Shown: positions 1 through 8,869 of the stretch, in pieces
Layout of the letters: each line of letters opens with the position of its first letter
How positions within the stretch are numbered: position 1 is the first letter of the stretch
Assembly (NCBI RefSeq): GCF_000328525.1
Contig: NC_019964.1
Coordinates: 186,001-250,000 of the forward strand
Direction of reading: 5' to 3'
DNA length: 64,000 nt
Origin: Halovivax ruber XH-70
Lineage (GTDB): Archaea; Halobacteriota; Halobacteria; Halobacteriales; Natrialbaceae
Translations under genes and position numbers: made by a program
Notes under the pieces: generated by a model
What the model was told of the DNA's origin: nothing
The model's input: the letters and a program-made list of their open reading frames with translations, nothing else
Databases searched by the model: none

Positions 1-26
1 TCACCATCGCCCCCGACGCTCTCCGT

Positions 27-995
27 ATGAGCAGTGCCCGGAAGCCCGACTGGCTGAAGATGCAACCGCCGTCGGGACGGGAGTTCGCGGGGATCCGCGA
101 GACGCTCCGCGAGCACGATCTCCACACCGTCTGCGAGGAGGCCAACTGCCCGAACCTTGGTGAGTGCTGGTCCGGCGGCGCCGGCACGGGCTCCGGCGAC
201 GGCGGGACGGCCACGTTCATGCTGATGGGCGAGAAGTGCTCGCGCGCCTGCAACTTCTGTGACGTCCAGACGGGCGGGATGGACCCGCTCGATCCAGACG
301 AACCCGAAAACGTCGCGGACGCGATCGCCGAGATCGGACTCGACTACGTCGTCCTCACCTCCGTCGACCGCGACGACCTCCCGGATCAGGGCGCCGGCCA
401 CTTCGCCGAGACGATCCGCGAGATCAAGCGGCGCCACCCCGGCATCCTCGTCGAGGTGTTGATTCCCGACTTCCAGGGCGAGGAGCGTCTCGTCCGGAAG
501 ATCATCGACGCGGATCCGGACGTCATCGCCCACAACGTCGAGACCGTCGAGCGCCTGCAGTTCCCGGTGCGGGATCGCCGCGCCGGCTACGAGCAGAGCC
601 TGGGCGTTCTGGAACAGGTCGACCGCGAGTCGGACATCTACACGAAGACCTCCATCATGCTCGGCCACGGCGAGTACGACCACGAGGTCTACCAGACGCT
701 GGCGGATTGTCGCGAGCGCGGCGTCGACATCGTCACGCTGGGCCAGTACCTCCAGCCCTCGCGGAATCACCTGGACGTGAAACGGTACGATCATCCCGAC
801 AAGTACGAGACCTGGCGCCGCGTCGCCGAGGACGAACTCGACTTCCTCTACTGCGCCAGCGGCCCGATGGTCCGCTCGTCGTACAAGGCCGGCGAACTCT
901 TCGTCGACGCCGTCCTCCGGGAGGGAAAGACGGTCGAGCAGGCTCGCGCCGACGCTCGGGCGAGCGGGCAACCGTCACCGGCCGGAGGCGACTGA
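27..995 (+). CDS. lipA: Lipoyl synthase (radical SAM)
   Basis: The enzyme inserts two sulfurs into protein-bound octanoyl groups to make the lipoyl cofactor used by 2-oxoacid dehydrogenase E2 subunits. The 322-residue length is normal for the family. Both iron-sulfur cluster motifs are visible: the auxiliary cluster cysteines C36, C41 and C47, and the radical SAM triad C71-x3-C75-x2-C78 (KCSRACNFC). The start at 27 is the first ATG and leaves a normal N-terminus (MSSARKPDWLKMQ). It lies about 410 nt upstream of the E1/E2 operon on the same strand, so the modifying enzyme sits beside its probable substrate. Sequence before position 27 is too short to judge its promoter. Confidence 0.96.
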   Translation: MSSARKPDWLKMQPPSGREFAGIRETLREHDLHTVCEEANCPNLGECWSGGAGTGSGDGGTATFMLMGEKCSRACNFCDVQTGGMDPLDPDEPENVADAIAEIGLDYVVLTSVDRDDLPDQGAGHFAETIREIKRRHPGILVEVLIPDFQGEERLVRKIIDADPDVIAHNVETVERLQFPVRDRRAGYEQSLGVLEQVDRESDIYTKTSIMLGHGEYDHEVYQTLADCRERGVDIVTLGQYLQPSRNHLDVKRYDHPDKYETWRRVAEDELDFLYCASGPMVRSSYKAGELFVDAVLREGKTVEQARADARASGQPSPAGGD

Positions 996-1335
996 GTACA
1001 CTAGGGTGACTGAGCACCCACTGTCGACTGATGCTGACGGCGACCGAGTGCCCACCGCCACCCTGCCGAGGCACGCGAGTGAGGGACGCTTCTCCGATTA
1101 GTTGTTGGACGCGTGACTGTGTGCCGGTGCACTCGACACACCCGTTCGACCACGAGCCGAATGCGGTGTGGTCTCCGTCACCAGTGAACGGCTATCCACG
1201 CACGTCCAGTTCCTCCCGAAAAATCTTGCAGAAATGGCCGCATACGCTCACCACACGAGATAAGAATACAAACGTCCAGTGCAATACTACATCGCCGCCG
1301 TCCTGTGGGACGCTGTCGCAATAATTCCGCTGTTA

Positions 1336-1361
1336 GTAAACTATTTACGAAAATTCTATAC
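1336..1361 (+). promoter_or_regulatory. Promoter with overlapping inverted repeat for the E1/E2 operon
   Basis: The 410-nt gap 996-1405 shows no convincing gene. Near its 3' end is a perfect inverted repeat GTAAA-CTA-TTTAC (1336-1348), followed by an AT-rich TATA-like stretch (AATTCTATACC, 1351-1361). A start site about 25 nt downstream would give a short leader carrying the Shine-Dalgarno sequence seen at 1391. The repeat directly upstream of the TATA box is placed like a regulator site, but no regulator can be named. Confidence 0.4.
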
Positions 1362-1390
1362 CGGGCGCGGTCCAATCGGACGGATATGCG

Positions 1391-1398
1391 AAGGTGGG
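1391..1398 (+). promoter_or_regulatory. Shine-Dalgarno site that decides the E1-alpha start
   Basis: AAGGTGGG matches the anti-Shine-Dalgarno end of the 16S rRNA in this window (GGATCACCTCC). It lies 7 nt before GTG 1406 but overlaps the in-frame GTG at 1394. This favours 1406 as the start. Confidence 0.6.
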
Positions 1399-1405
1399 TC
1401 TACCC

Positions 1406-2515
1406 GTGAGTACGTTACAGCGTGAACCAGACGAACGCGTCCAGATTCTCGACGAAGACGGTCGAGTCCGTGAGGGCGCGACGGTACCGGATCTGGACGA
1501 GGACGCCCTCGTCCGGATGTACGAACAGATGCGACTGGTCCGCCACTTCGACCAGCGCGCGGTCAGCCTCCAGCGCCAGGGGCGGATGGGAACCTATCCG
1601 CCGCTGTCCGGCCAGGAGGCCGCCCAGATCGGCAGCGCGACGGCGCTATCGGAGGACGACTGGCTCTTCCCGAGCTACCGCGAGCACGGGGCTGGCCTCG
1701 TCCGCGGCCTCTCGCTGAAGCGCACCCTGCTGTACTGGATGGGCCACGAGCACGGGAACTACATCCCGGAGGACGTCAACATGTTCACGGTCGCGGTGCC
1801 CATCGCGACGCAGATCCCCCACGCCGCGGGGGCCGCATGGGCCTCCCGGCTCAAGGGCGAGGAGAAAGCGTTCCTCTGTTACTTCGGTGACGGCGCCACC
1901 TCGGAAGGCGACTTCCACGAAGGGCTGAACTTCGCCGGCGTCTTCGACGCGCCGTCGGTGTTCTTCTGTAACAACAACCAGTGGGCGATCTCGGTGCCCC
2001 GGGAGCGCCAGACTGCGAGCGAGACCATCGCCCAGAAGGCGACGGCCTACGGCTTCGAGGGCGTCCAGGTCGACGGCATGGACCCACTGGCCGTCTACCA
2101 GGTGACCCGCGACGCCGTCGCGAAGGCCAAGAACCCGGGCGAGGACGAACTCCGCCCGACGCTGATCGAGGCGGTCCAGTACCGCTTCGGCGCTCACACC
2201 ACCGCCGACGACCCCTCGGTCTATCGCGACGAGGAGGAAGTCGAGCGCTGGAAGGCGAAGGATCCGATTCCGCGCATGGAGACGTTCCTGCGTAACTACG
2301 GCATGTTAGACGACGAGCGCGTCGATACCATCGAATCGCGTATCGAGGACGAGGTCGCCGACGCGATCTCGGCGGCCGAGGAGTTCGCGGACGCCGAGCC
2401 CGAAGAGATCTTCGCCCACGTCTACGACGGCATGCCGAAACGACTGCAAGAACAGCTCGAGTGGCTCGAAACGCTTCGTGAACGCCACGGTGACGAGGCG
2501 CTTCTGGAGGACTGA
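1406..2515 (+). CDS. pdhA: 2-oxoacid (pyruvate-type) dehydrogenase E1 component, alpha subunit
   Basis: This is the thiamine-diphosphate half of the decarboxylating E1 component of a 2-oxoacid dehydrogenase complex. The 369-residue protein carries the ThDP/Mg motif from GDG (about residue 161) to the NNN around residue 190 ([12 protein letters not shown]), and the E1-alpha substrate region. The GTG at 1406 is preferred over the in-frame GTG at 1394 because of the Shine-Dalgarno site. The stop is 2 nt before the E1-beta start, so the two are translationally linked. Haloarchaea normally oxidise pyruvate with a ferredoxin oxidoreductase, so the real substrate may be a branched-chain or other 2-oxoacid; sequence alone does not settle this. 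Confidence 0.92.
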   Translation: MSTLQREPDERVQILDEDGRVREGATVPDLDEDALVRMYEQMRLVRHFDQRAVSLQRQGRMGTYPPLSGQEAAQIGSATALSEDDWLFPSYREHGAGLVRGLSLKRTLLYWMGHEHGNYIPEDVNMFTVAVPIATQIPHAAGAAWASRLKGEEKAFLCYFGDGATSEGDFHEGLNFAGVFDAPSVFFCNNNQWAISVPRERQTASETIAQKATAYGFEGVQVDGMDPLAVYQVTRDAVAKAKNPGEDELRPTLIEAVQYRFGAHTTADDPSVYRDEEEVERWKAKDPIPRMETFLRNYGMLDDERVDTIESRIEDEVADAISAAEEFADAEPEEIFAHVYDGMPKRLQEQLEWLETLRERHGDEALLED

Positions 2516-2517
2516 CA

Positions 2518-3534
2518 ATGACGGCTCAACAAACACACCAACCGGCCGACGACGCAGAAACCGAGAGCCTCACGCTCGTTCAGGCGGTCCAGGACGGCCT
2601 CGAGACGGAGATGGCTCGCGACGACGACGTGCTCGTCATGGGCGAGGACGTCGGGGAGAACGGTGGCGTCTTCCGCGCCACAGACGGCCTCTACGAACAG
2701 TTCGGCGGGGACCGCGTCATCGACACGCCGCTCGCGGAGTCGGGAATCGTCGGGACGGCCGTCGGCATGGCCGCCTACGGCATGCGCCCGGTCGCCGAGA
2801 TGCAGTTCCTCGGCTTCATCTACCCGGCGTTCGACCAGATCGTTTCCCACGCCGCGCGCTTGCGGACGCGTTCGCGCGGGCGATTCGAATGTCCACTCGT
2901 CGTCCGCGCACCCTACGGCGGCGGCATCCGTGCGCCGGAGCACCACTCCGAGTCCTCGGAGGCCTTCTTCGCCCACCAGCCCGGTCTCAAGGTCGTCGTC
3001 CCATCGACGCCGTACGACACGAAGGGGCTGCTGACGAGCGCGATCCGCAGTCAGGATCCCGTAATGTTCCTCGAACCGAAGCTGATCTACCGGGCGTTCC
3101 GCGAGGACGTTCCCACGGAGTCCTACGAGATTCCCCTCGGCGAGGCCGCCGTCCGCCGCGAGGGGGCGGACATCTCGGTGTTCACCTGGGGGGCGATGAC
3201 GCGGCCGACGATGGAGGCGGCCGACGAACTCGCCGGCGACATCGACGTCGAGGTCGTCGACCTCCGGACGCTCTCGCCGCTCGACGAGGAGACGATCGTC
3301 GAGTCCTTCAAGAAGACCGGCCGCGCCGCGGTCGTCCACGAGGCGCCCAAGACGGGTGGCCTCGCCGGCGAGATCACGGCGACGCTCCAGGAGGAGGCGT
3401 TGCTCTATCAGGAGGCGCCGGTCGAGCGCATCACCGGGTTCGACACGCCGTTCCCACTGTACGCGCTGGAGGACTACTACCTGCCGGAAGCGGAACGAAT
3501 CGTCGACGGTATCCGTAACGCGGTGGAGTTCTAA
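2518..3534 (+). CDS. pdhB: 2-oxoacid dehydrogenase E1 component, beta subunit
   Basis: This is the second subunit of the E1 heterotetramer, a transketolase-like protein of 338 residues, the usual length. Typical landmarks are MGEDVGENGGVFRAT near residue 41, the pyrimidine-domain block with HHSES after residue 140, and the C-terminal transketolase domain with VVDLRTLSPLD. It follows E1-alpha by 2 nt and precedes E2 by 2 nt, giving a compact E1a-E1b-E2 operon. The N-terminus (MTAQQTHQPADDAETESLTL) is a short polar extension before the first strand. Substrate assignment carries the same uncertainty as for E1-alpha. Confidence 0.93.
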   Translation: MTAQQTHQPADDAETESLTLVQAVQDGLETEMARDDDVLVMGEDVGENGGVFRATDGLYEQFGGDRVIDTPLAESGIVGTAVGMAAYGMRPVAEMQFLGFIYPAFDQIVSHAARLRTRSRGRFECPLVVRAPYGGGIRAPEHHSESSEAFFAHQPGLKVVVPSTPYDTKGLLTSAIRSQDPVMFLEPKLIYRAFREDVPTESYEIPLGEAAVRREGADISVFTWGAMTRPTMEAADELAGDIDVEVVDLRTLSPLDEETIVESFKKTGRAAVVHEAPKTGGLAGEITATLQEEALLYQEAPVERITGFDTPFPLYALEDYYLPEAERIVDGIRNAVEF

Positions 3535-3536
3535 CC

Positions 3537-5099
3537 ATGACGATGGAATTCACCCTCCCCGACGTCGGCGAAGGCGTCGCCGAAGGCGAACTCGTCTCCT
3601 GGCTCGTCGAACCCGGCGACACGGTCAGCGAGGACCAGCCGGTCGCGGAAGTCGAGACCGACAAGGCCCTCGTCGAGGTCCCCTCACCGACGAACGGCAC
3701 CGTCCGCGAACTCCACTGGGCGGAAGGCGACGTCGTCCCCGTCGGCGACCTCTTCATCACGTACAACGTCGAGGGCGAGGACGATCAGGACGTAACGGAA
3801 CAGGGCGCCGATACCGCCTCCGCGGAGCAGGGTGGTGCGGACGCGGCCGACGATGCTGACGCGACCCCCAGCACCGAGTCCGAAGCGGGTGGCGAGGCCG
3901 ACGAATCGGGCGAGACCGACACGCCGTCCGGGCGCGTCTTCGCACCGCCGTCGGTCCGACGGCTCGCTCGCGAACTGGGCGTCGACATCGAGACGGTCGA
4001 GGGCACCGGCCCGAGCGGGCGACTGACCGAGGGCGACGTCCGTGCGGCAGCGGAGAGCGACGAATCGGCACCGGCCGGTACTGGTGACGAGCAGCCCACG
4101 GAGACGGGTGCCGACGCGTCGACCGCGCCGGAATCGACCCAGTCGGCCGCCACGCGCGGCGGCGCGACGGCACAGGTCGAATCGGCCGATCGCGAGCGGA
4201 CGCTGGCAGCACCCGCGACGCGCAAACTCGCCGAGGAGGAGGGCGTCGACCTGAACACCGTCCCGACCGACGAGGAGCGCGACGGCGAGGCGTTCGTCAC
4301 GCCCGAAGCGGTGACGGAGTACGCCCAGGCCCAGCGCCAGGCCCAGGAGGCAGACGCCGCGGCCGTCGCGACCGGCGAGACCGGTCCGCGAGAGCGGCGT
4401 GAGCCGTTCAAAGGCGTTCGCAAGACCATCGCCGACGCGATGGTCGAGTCGAAGTTCTCCGCGCCCCACGTCACCCACCACGACGAGGTCGACGTGACGA
4501 AGCTCGTCGAGACCCGCGAGCGACTGAAGCCGATCGCCGAGGAGCAGGGTATTCGCCTGACCTTCATGCCGTTCATCATGAAGGCCGTCGTCGCGGCGCT
4601 GGAGGAGTACCCCGAGATGAACGCGGTGATCGACGAGGACAACGAAGAGGTCGTCTACCGCAACTACCACAACATCGGTGTCGCGGCGGCGACCGACGTC
4701 GGCCTGATGGTGCCGGTCGTCGACGACGCGGACCACAAGGGTATGCTCCAACTCTCCTCGGAGATGAACGAACTGGTCCAGAAGGCTCGCGAGCGCACCA
4801 TCTCGCCCGACGAACTGCAGGGGTCGACGTTCACCATCACGAACATCGGCGGCATCGGCGGCGAGTACGCCACGCCGATCCTGAACTACCCCGAATCGGG
4901 CATCCTGGCCGTCGGCGAGATCAAGCGCAAGCCCCGCGTCGTCACCGACGAGAACGGCGAGGAGTCGATCGAGCCACGCTCGGTCATGACTCTCTCGCTG
5001 TCGTTCGACCACCGCCTCATCGACGGCGCCGTCGGCGCCCAGTTCACCAACGAGGTCATGAAGTACCTCGAAGAGCCGGAGCGGCTGCTGCTGGAGTAA
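3537..5099 (+). CDS. pdhC: Dihydrolipoamide acyltransferase (E2) with two subunit-binding-like domains
   Basis: This is the E2 core of the 2-oxoacid dehydrogenase complex. The N-terminal lipoyl domain (residues 1-80) has the lipoylated lysine at K43 in ETDKALVEV. An acidic Ala/Asp/Glu linker follows. A first peripheral subunit-binding domain spans about 133-172 (VFAPPSVRRLARELGVDI), and a second similar segment spans about 222-264 (TLAAPATRKLAEEEGVDL). The catalytic acyltransferase domain ends with the DHRLIDG motif (catalytic His) near residue 490. ATG 3537 follows the E1-beta stop by 2 nt; ATG 3543 is an alternative. The 520-residue length is on the long side because of the duplicated domain and linkers. 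Confidence 0.94.
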   Translation: MTMEFTLPDVGEGVAEGELVSWLVEPGDTVSEDQPVAEVETDKALVEVPSPTNGTVRELHWAEGDVVPVGDLFITYNVEGEDDQDVTEQGADTASAEQGGADAADDADATPSTESEAGGEADESGETDTPSGRVFAPPSVRRLARELGVDIETVEGTGPSGRLTEGDVRAAAESDESAPAGTGDEQPTETGADASTAPESTQSAATRGGATAQVESADRERTLAAPATRKLAEEEGVDLNTVPTDEERDGEAFVTPEAVTEYAQAQRQAQEADAAAVATGETGPRERREPFKGVRKTIADAMVESKFSAPHVTHHDEVDVTKLVETRERLKPIAEEQGIRLTFMPFIMKAVVAALEEYPEMNAVIDEDNEEVVYRNYHNIGVAAATDVGLMVPVVDDADHKGMLQLSSEMNELVQKARERTISPDELQGSTFTITNIGGIGGEYATPILNYPESGILAVGEIKRKPRVVTDENGEESIEPRSVMTLSLSFDHRLIDGAVGAQFTNEVMKYLEEPERLLLE

Positions 5100-5256
5100 C
5101 GCGGTAACTCATCTCGTCTGGTTTTTCGTCGTTCTTGTTCGGTGTGTGCCGAGGGACGAGCCTCTCTTTTCCGCTTCGCACCTATCCAGATTCAGGTCCG
5201 TTTACGAAACGTCGAAACCGAAGAAGGGTTCATCCCCGCCCGCGAAGCCCGCCGGT

Positions 5257-6477
5257 ATGGGAGACGTTGGGTTAGCTGACGTACGGCAGGCCCGCGAGCG
5301 GTTCGACGACGAGTCGGTGGTCAGAGAGACTCCGCTCGAACTGAACCGCTCGCTGTCGGCCATGGCAGACGCGACGGTCCACATGAAGATGGAGCACCTC
5401 CAGCGGACGGGCTCGTTCAAGACGCGGGGTGCGTACAACAAGCTGGTCCAGCTGGCCGAACGCGGTGACGTCTCGCGTGTCGTCGCGGCGAGTGCGGGCA
5501 ACCACGCCCAGGGTGTCGCCATCGCGGCGACGAAGAACGATATCGACTCGACGATCGTGATGCCGCGACACGCCCCGCAGGCGAAGGTCGACGCGACGCG
5601 CAGTTACGGCGGCGACGTCGAACTCGAGGGGACGGACTTCCAGGCGGCGATGGCCCACGCCCAGACCCTCACGGACGGCGACGACGTCGAGTTCGTCCAC
5701 GCCTACGACGACCCGGCGATCGTCGCCGGGCAGGGCACGCTCGGGCTGGAGATCTACGAGGCCCTGCCCGAGGTCGACACGGTTATCGTCCCGATCGGGG
5801 GCGGCGGGCTCATCGGCGGGATCAGCGCCGCACTCGCAGAGCTAGATCCCGAAATCCGGGTCGTTGGCGTGCAGGCCGAGGCGGCCGCGACGGTCCCCGA
5901 CAGTCTCGACAAGGGGATCCCCCAGTCGATCGACGACGCGAAGACCATCGCGGACGGCATCGCGACCGGCGGCATCTCCGAGCTGACGTTCGGCCTCATT
6001 CAGGAACACGTCGACGAGGTCGTCACCGTCTCCGACGACGAGATCGCCAGCGCAACGCTTCTGTTGCTCGAACGGGCCAAGCAACTCGTCGAAGGCGCCG
6101 GCGCGGCGTCGGTCGCGGCACTGCTCTCCGACGACCTCGACGTGGCGGACGAGACGGTCGTCCCGGTGCTCGGCGGCGGGAACATCGACATCTCGATGCT
6201 CCAGACGGTCCTCGACCACGCGCTGACGGACCGGGACCAGTTGCTCCGTCTTCGCGTGCGCATCGAGGACCAGCCGGGCAAGATGGAGGCCGTTTCGGGA
6301 CTCATCTCGGACCGGGGCGCGAACATCCGGACCGTCAGGCACGATCGCGCCGTCGGCGACCTCCAGGTCGGCGAGGCGTACCTCGTCTTCCAGGTCGTCA
6401 CCAGCGGGTCAGAGCACGCCCGGACGATCATCGAGGCGATCGAAGCCGCGGGCTACGAGGTTTCTCGGGTCAACTGA
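5257..6477 (+). CDS. ilvA: Threonine ammonia-lyase, PLP-dependent, with one ACT domain
   Basis: It deaminates threonine to 2-oxobutyrate, the entry to isoleucine synthesis or threonine breakdown. The PLP lysine is K55 in TGSFKTRGAYNK, the phosphate-binding SAGNHAQG follows, and a glycine-rich loop (PIGGGGLIGG) is present. A single C-terminal ACT domain (about 330-406; LRLRVRIEDQPGKMEAVSG) suggests allosteric control by an amino acid. The frame stays open upstream to 5146, but that stretch is basic and unlike the family, so ATG 5257 (MGDVGLADVRQA) is chosen, giving 406 residues. It sits between E2 and E3; its product 2-oxobutyrate is a potential 2-oxoacid dehydrogenase substrate, an inference from position only. 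Confidence 0.93.
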   Translation: MGDVGLADVRQARERFDDESVVRETPLELNRSLSAMADATVHMKMEHLQRTGSFKTRGAYNKLVQLAERGDVSRVVAASAGNHAQGVAIAATKNDIDSTIVMPRHAPQAKVDATRSYGGDVELEGTDFQAAMAHAQTLTDGDDVEFVHAYDDPAIVAGQGTLGLEIYEALPEVDTVIVPIGGGGLIGGISAALAELDPEIRVVGVQAEAAATVPDSLDKGIPQSIDDAKTIADGIATGGISELTFGLIQEHVDEVVTVSDDEIASATLLLLERAKQLVEGAGAASVAALLSDDLDVADETVVPVLGGGNIDISMLQTVLDHALTDRDQLLRLRVRIEDQPGKMEAVSGLISDRGANIRTVRHDRAVGDLQVGEAYLVFQVVTSGSEHARTIIEAIEAAGYEVSRVN

Positions 6478-6701
6478 TAGCAGGGCTGCGAATCGAATTT
6501 CTCGGCTGTGCGCTGGCGAGGGTCCAGTCTCTCGTTTCACTGGTCGTCGTTGGCGAGTGCGTGGGCCACTCACGTGTCGCGAATCCACACGCTGATTGCC
6601 GCCATCTGTGTGGTTCTGGCGGTAAATATGGCCTTTCGATGGACGGATGGGCACTAAATCTACAACCCGTTTCGAGTAACACAGGCGCGATACCTGCCCG
6701 T

Positions 6702-6709
6702 TTTTATAT
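6702..6709 (+). promoter_or_regulatory. TATA box of lpdA
   Basis: TTTTATAT lies about 26-33 nt before the lpdA ATG at 6735, the spacing expected for a leaderless archaeal transcript. E3 therefore appears to have a promoter separate from the E1/E2 operon. Confidence 0.6.
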
Positions 6710-6734
6710 CTCGACTGGATTTGTCTACGTAGCA

Positions 6735-8195
6735 ATGGTCGTCGGAGACGTAACTACTGGAACGGACGTGCTCGTGATCGGCGGCGGACCGGCGGGCTAC
6801 GCGGCTGCGATTCGCGCCGGACAACTCGACCTCGACGTAACGCTCGTCGAGAAGGACGCCTACGGCGGGACCTGCCTGAACCACGGCTGCATCCCGTCGA
6901 AGGCGCTGATTACGGCGACCGACGTGGCCCACGAGGCCCGTCACGCCGAGGAGATGGGGATCCACGCCGACCCGGCGGTCGACATGGCCGGCATGGTCGA
7001 CTGGAAGGACGGCGTGGTCGACCAGCTCACGAGCGGTGTCGAGAAACTCTGCAAGGCAAACGGCGTCTCCCTGATGGAGGGAACGGCGAAGTTCGCCGAC
7101 GAGAACTCGGTTCGTGTCTCCCACGGCGGGGAGGGCCAGGGCTCGGAATCCGTCGACTTCGAGCACGCGATCGTCGCCACGGGGTCGCGCCCGATCCAGA
7201 TCCCCGGCTTCGACTTCGCCGACGAACCCGTCCTCAGTTCGAAGGACGCCCTGTCACTCGAATCGGTCCCGGAATCGCTGGTCATCGTCGGTGCCGGCTA
7301 CATCGGGATGGAACTCGCCGGCGTCTACGCGAAGCTCGGCACCGACGTCACCATCGTCGAGATGCTAGACGAGATGCTCCCGGCGTACCCCGACGACCTC
7401 ACCCGACCGGTGGCCCAGCGTGCCGAGGAACTCGGCATCGACTTCCACTTCGGCTACAGCGCCGCCGAGTGGCAGGATCTGGGCGACGGGATCCGCGTCG
7501 TCGCCGAACCCGCGGACGCCGTCGCTAGCGACGGTGGTGCCGAAGCGGTCGAAGCCGACCCGATCGAACTCGATACGGAGAAGGTCCTCGTCGCGGTCGG
7601 CCGGCAACCGGTCTCCGACACGCTGGACATCGAGGCGGCCGGCGTCGAGACCGACGATCGTGGCTTCATCCCCACGGACGACCGCGGGCGGACGAACGTC
7701 GACCACATCCACGCGGTCGGCGACGTCGCGGGCGAGCCGATGCTCGCCCACAAGGGCATGTACGAGGGCGAGACCGTCGCAGAAGTCATCGCCGGCGAAC
7801 CCGCAGCGATCGACTACCAGGCGATGCCCGCCGTCGTCTTCACCGACCCGGAGATCGCGACCGTCGGGATGACCGAGGACGAGGTCACCGACGCTGGCTT
7901 CGAACCGCTCGTCGGGAAGTTCCCGTTCCGTGCCAGCGGACGCGCGCTGACGACCGGCCACGCGGACGGCTTCGTGAAAGTCGTCGCCGACGAAGAGAGT
8001 GGATTCTTGCTCGGTGCGTCCGTCGTCGGGCCCGAAGCCTCAGAGTTGCTCGGCGAACTCGGCCTCGCGGTCGAACTCGGCGCGACGCTCGAAGACGTCT
8101 CGGGTACGATCCACGCACACCCGACGCTCTCCGAGTCCGTGATGGAGGCCGCCGCGAACGCGCTCGACCAGGCGATCCACACGCTGAACCGGTAG
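6735..8195 (+). CDS. lpdA: Dihydrolipoamide dehydrogenase (E3)
   Basis: The flavoprotein reoxidises the E2 dihydrolipoyl group with NAD+. FAD binding is shown by VLVIGGGPAGYAAA (about residues 13-26), and the redox disulfide by C47 and C52 in GGTCLNHGCIPSK. NAD binding is seen in IVGAGYIGMELAG, and the C-terminal catalytic base region reads HAHPTLSE. An upstream in-frame extension to 6561 is unlike the family, and the TATA box at 6702 points to ATG 6735 with essentially no leader, giving 486 residues. It closes the oxoacid dehydrogenase gene set after ilvA. The same E3 may also serve a glycine cleavage system, which is family knowledge and not visible here. Confidence 0.95.
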   Translation: MVVGDVTTGTDVLVIGGGPAGYAAAIRAGQLDLDVTLVEKDAYGGTCLNHGCIPSKALITATDVAHEARHAEEMGIHADPAVDMAGMVDWKDGVVDQLTSGVEKLCKANGVSLMEGTAKFADENSVRVSHGGEGQGSESVDFEHAIVATGSRPIQIPGFDFADEPVLSSKDALSLESVPESLVIVGAGYIGMELAGVYAKLGTDVTIVEMLDEMLPAYPDDLTRPVAQRAEELGIDFHFGYSAAEWQDLGDGIRVVAEPADAVASDGGAEAVEADPIELDTEKVLVAVGRQPVSDTLDIEAAGVETDDRGFIPTDDRGRTNVDHIHAVGDVAGEPMLAHKGMYEGETVAEVIAGEPAAIDYQAMPAVVFTDPEIATVGMTEDEVTDAGFEPLVGKFPFRASGRALTTGHADGFVKVVADEESGFLLGASVVGPEASELLGELGLAVELGATLEDVSGTIHAHPTLSESVMEAAANALDQAIHTLNR

Positions 8196-8560
8196 GGAAC
8201 GCATCTTTTACCACAGATATTAGCCGACGTCATTGGTGCCTGCTACCCCGGAATACCCGTTCCTGCCACGATTCGCCTGCACGGACTCCGCCCGCGCGGA
8301 GGTTAGACTCCTCGCGTCTAGCGGCGCCTGCTGCGGCATTTTGTGACTGACCTACTACTCCAGATGGCTGCCGGAGCAGGCGAATACATTCACCAGCTCG
8401 GTTGCTGCTCTCGCCGGGGGAATTCGCTACACCCCTTGATACCACAGGCTTCAAACCGGGCCTGTTTGGGAAATCACCGGCTACGCTCGATCGACGTATG
8501 CTCTTCAAGACGATCTGCACTAACGCGCTGGTAGCCTTCCTACTGCCTCGGGTTCGGCGA

Positions 8561-8605
8561 CGAGGAACCCGCTACCCCCACCGCCGCAAGCGGCGGCGGT
8601 GATGA
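8561..8605 (+). repeat. GC-rich hairpin, possible IS200/IS605-type end
   Basis: GAGGAACCC is followed by a 9-bp perfect hairpin (CACCGCCGC 8579-8587 pairing with GCGGCGGTG 8593-8601) and GATGACC. This order recalls from memory the right ends of haloarchaeal IS200/IS605 elements (GAGGAA, hairpin, GATGTCA). No tnpA or tnpB gene is readable beside it, so at best it is a remnant. Confidence 0.3.
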
Positions 8606-8785
8606 CCAACCAGACGGTTCTCCCAACCACGAGTACACGCGGCAGTTGCCCATAATCGATGTTCACGGCTAGGACCCCTAATGTAGGATCCGGTTGGCTA
8701 TCTTCCACCCATCGTCCTTGGAAACACGATATATCCAACCAAAACCAAAGAAGGTCTAATAACATACAATAAATCTACACGTCTC

Positions 8786-8795
8786 TTTATATAAT
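8786..8795 (+). promoter_or_regulatory. Candidate TATA box for the halocin-like gene
   Basis: TTTATATAAT is the best TATA box upstream of the GTG at 8870. It would place the transcript start near 8820, giving a leader of about 50 nt. A weaker AT-rich block at about 8824-8836 is an alternative. Confidence 0.4.
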
Positions 8796-8869
8796 AATAC
8801 AAGATATTAGCTTCAAATAGTAAGTATTATGTATTTGCACAATAATGGCTATTTAGTGGTAGAGAAACT

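Larger units (their letters stand above)
8196..8869. other. Gene-poor, partly AT-rich gap with possible mobile-element scar
   Basis: No convincing gene is seen in 8196-8869. The first half has ordinary GC content; small open frames here have no recognisable motif. From about 8690 the sequence turns markedly AT-rich, leading into the halocin-like gene. The sharp composition change suggests a junction with transferred DNA. Confidence 0.5.

Noticed and set aside
3684-5012. Long open frame antisense to E2
   Set aside because: High-GC third-position bias creates long antisense frames throughout this genome; composition is Arg/Leu/Asp shadow-like and the sense gene is certain.
5146-5256. N-terminal extension of threonine ammonia-lyase
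   Set aside because: The extra 37 residues are basic and Ser/Pro-rich, unlike the family; ATG 5257 gives the conserved start.
6561-6734. N-terminal extension of dihydrolipoamide dehydrogenase
   Set aside because: A TATA box lies inside it at the right distance for a leaderless start at 6735.
8343-8602. Small open frames in the gap as a tnpB or other transposase fragment
   Set aside because: No DDE, HUH or zinc-finger motif can be read; only the terminal hairpin resembles an IS end.
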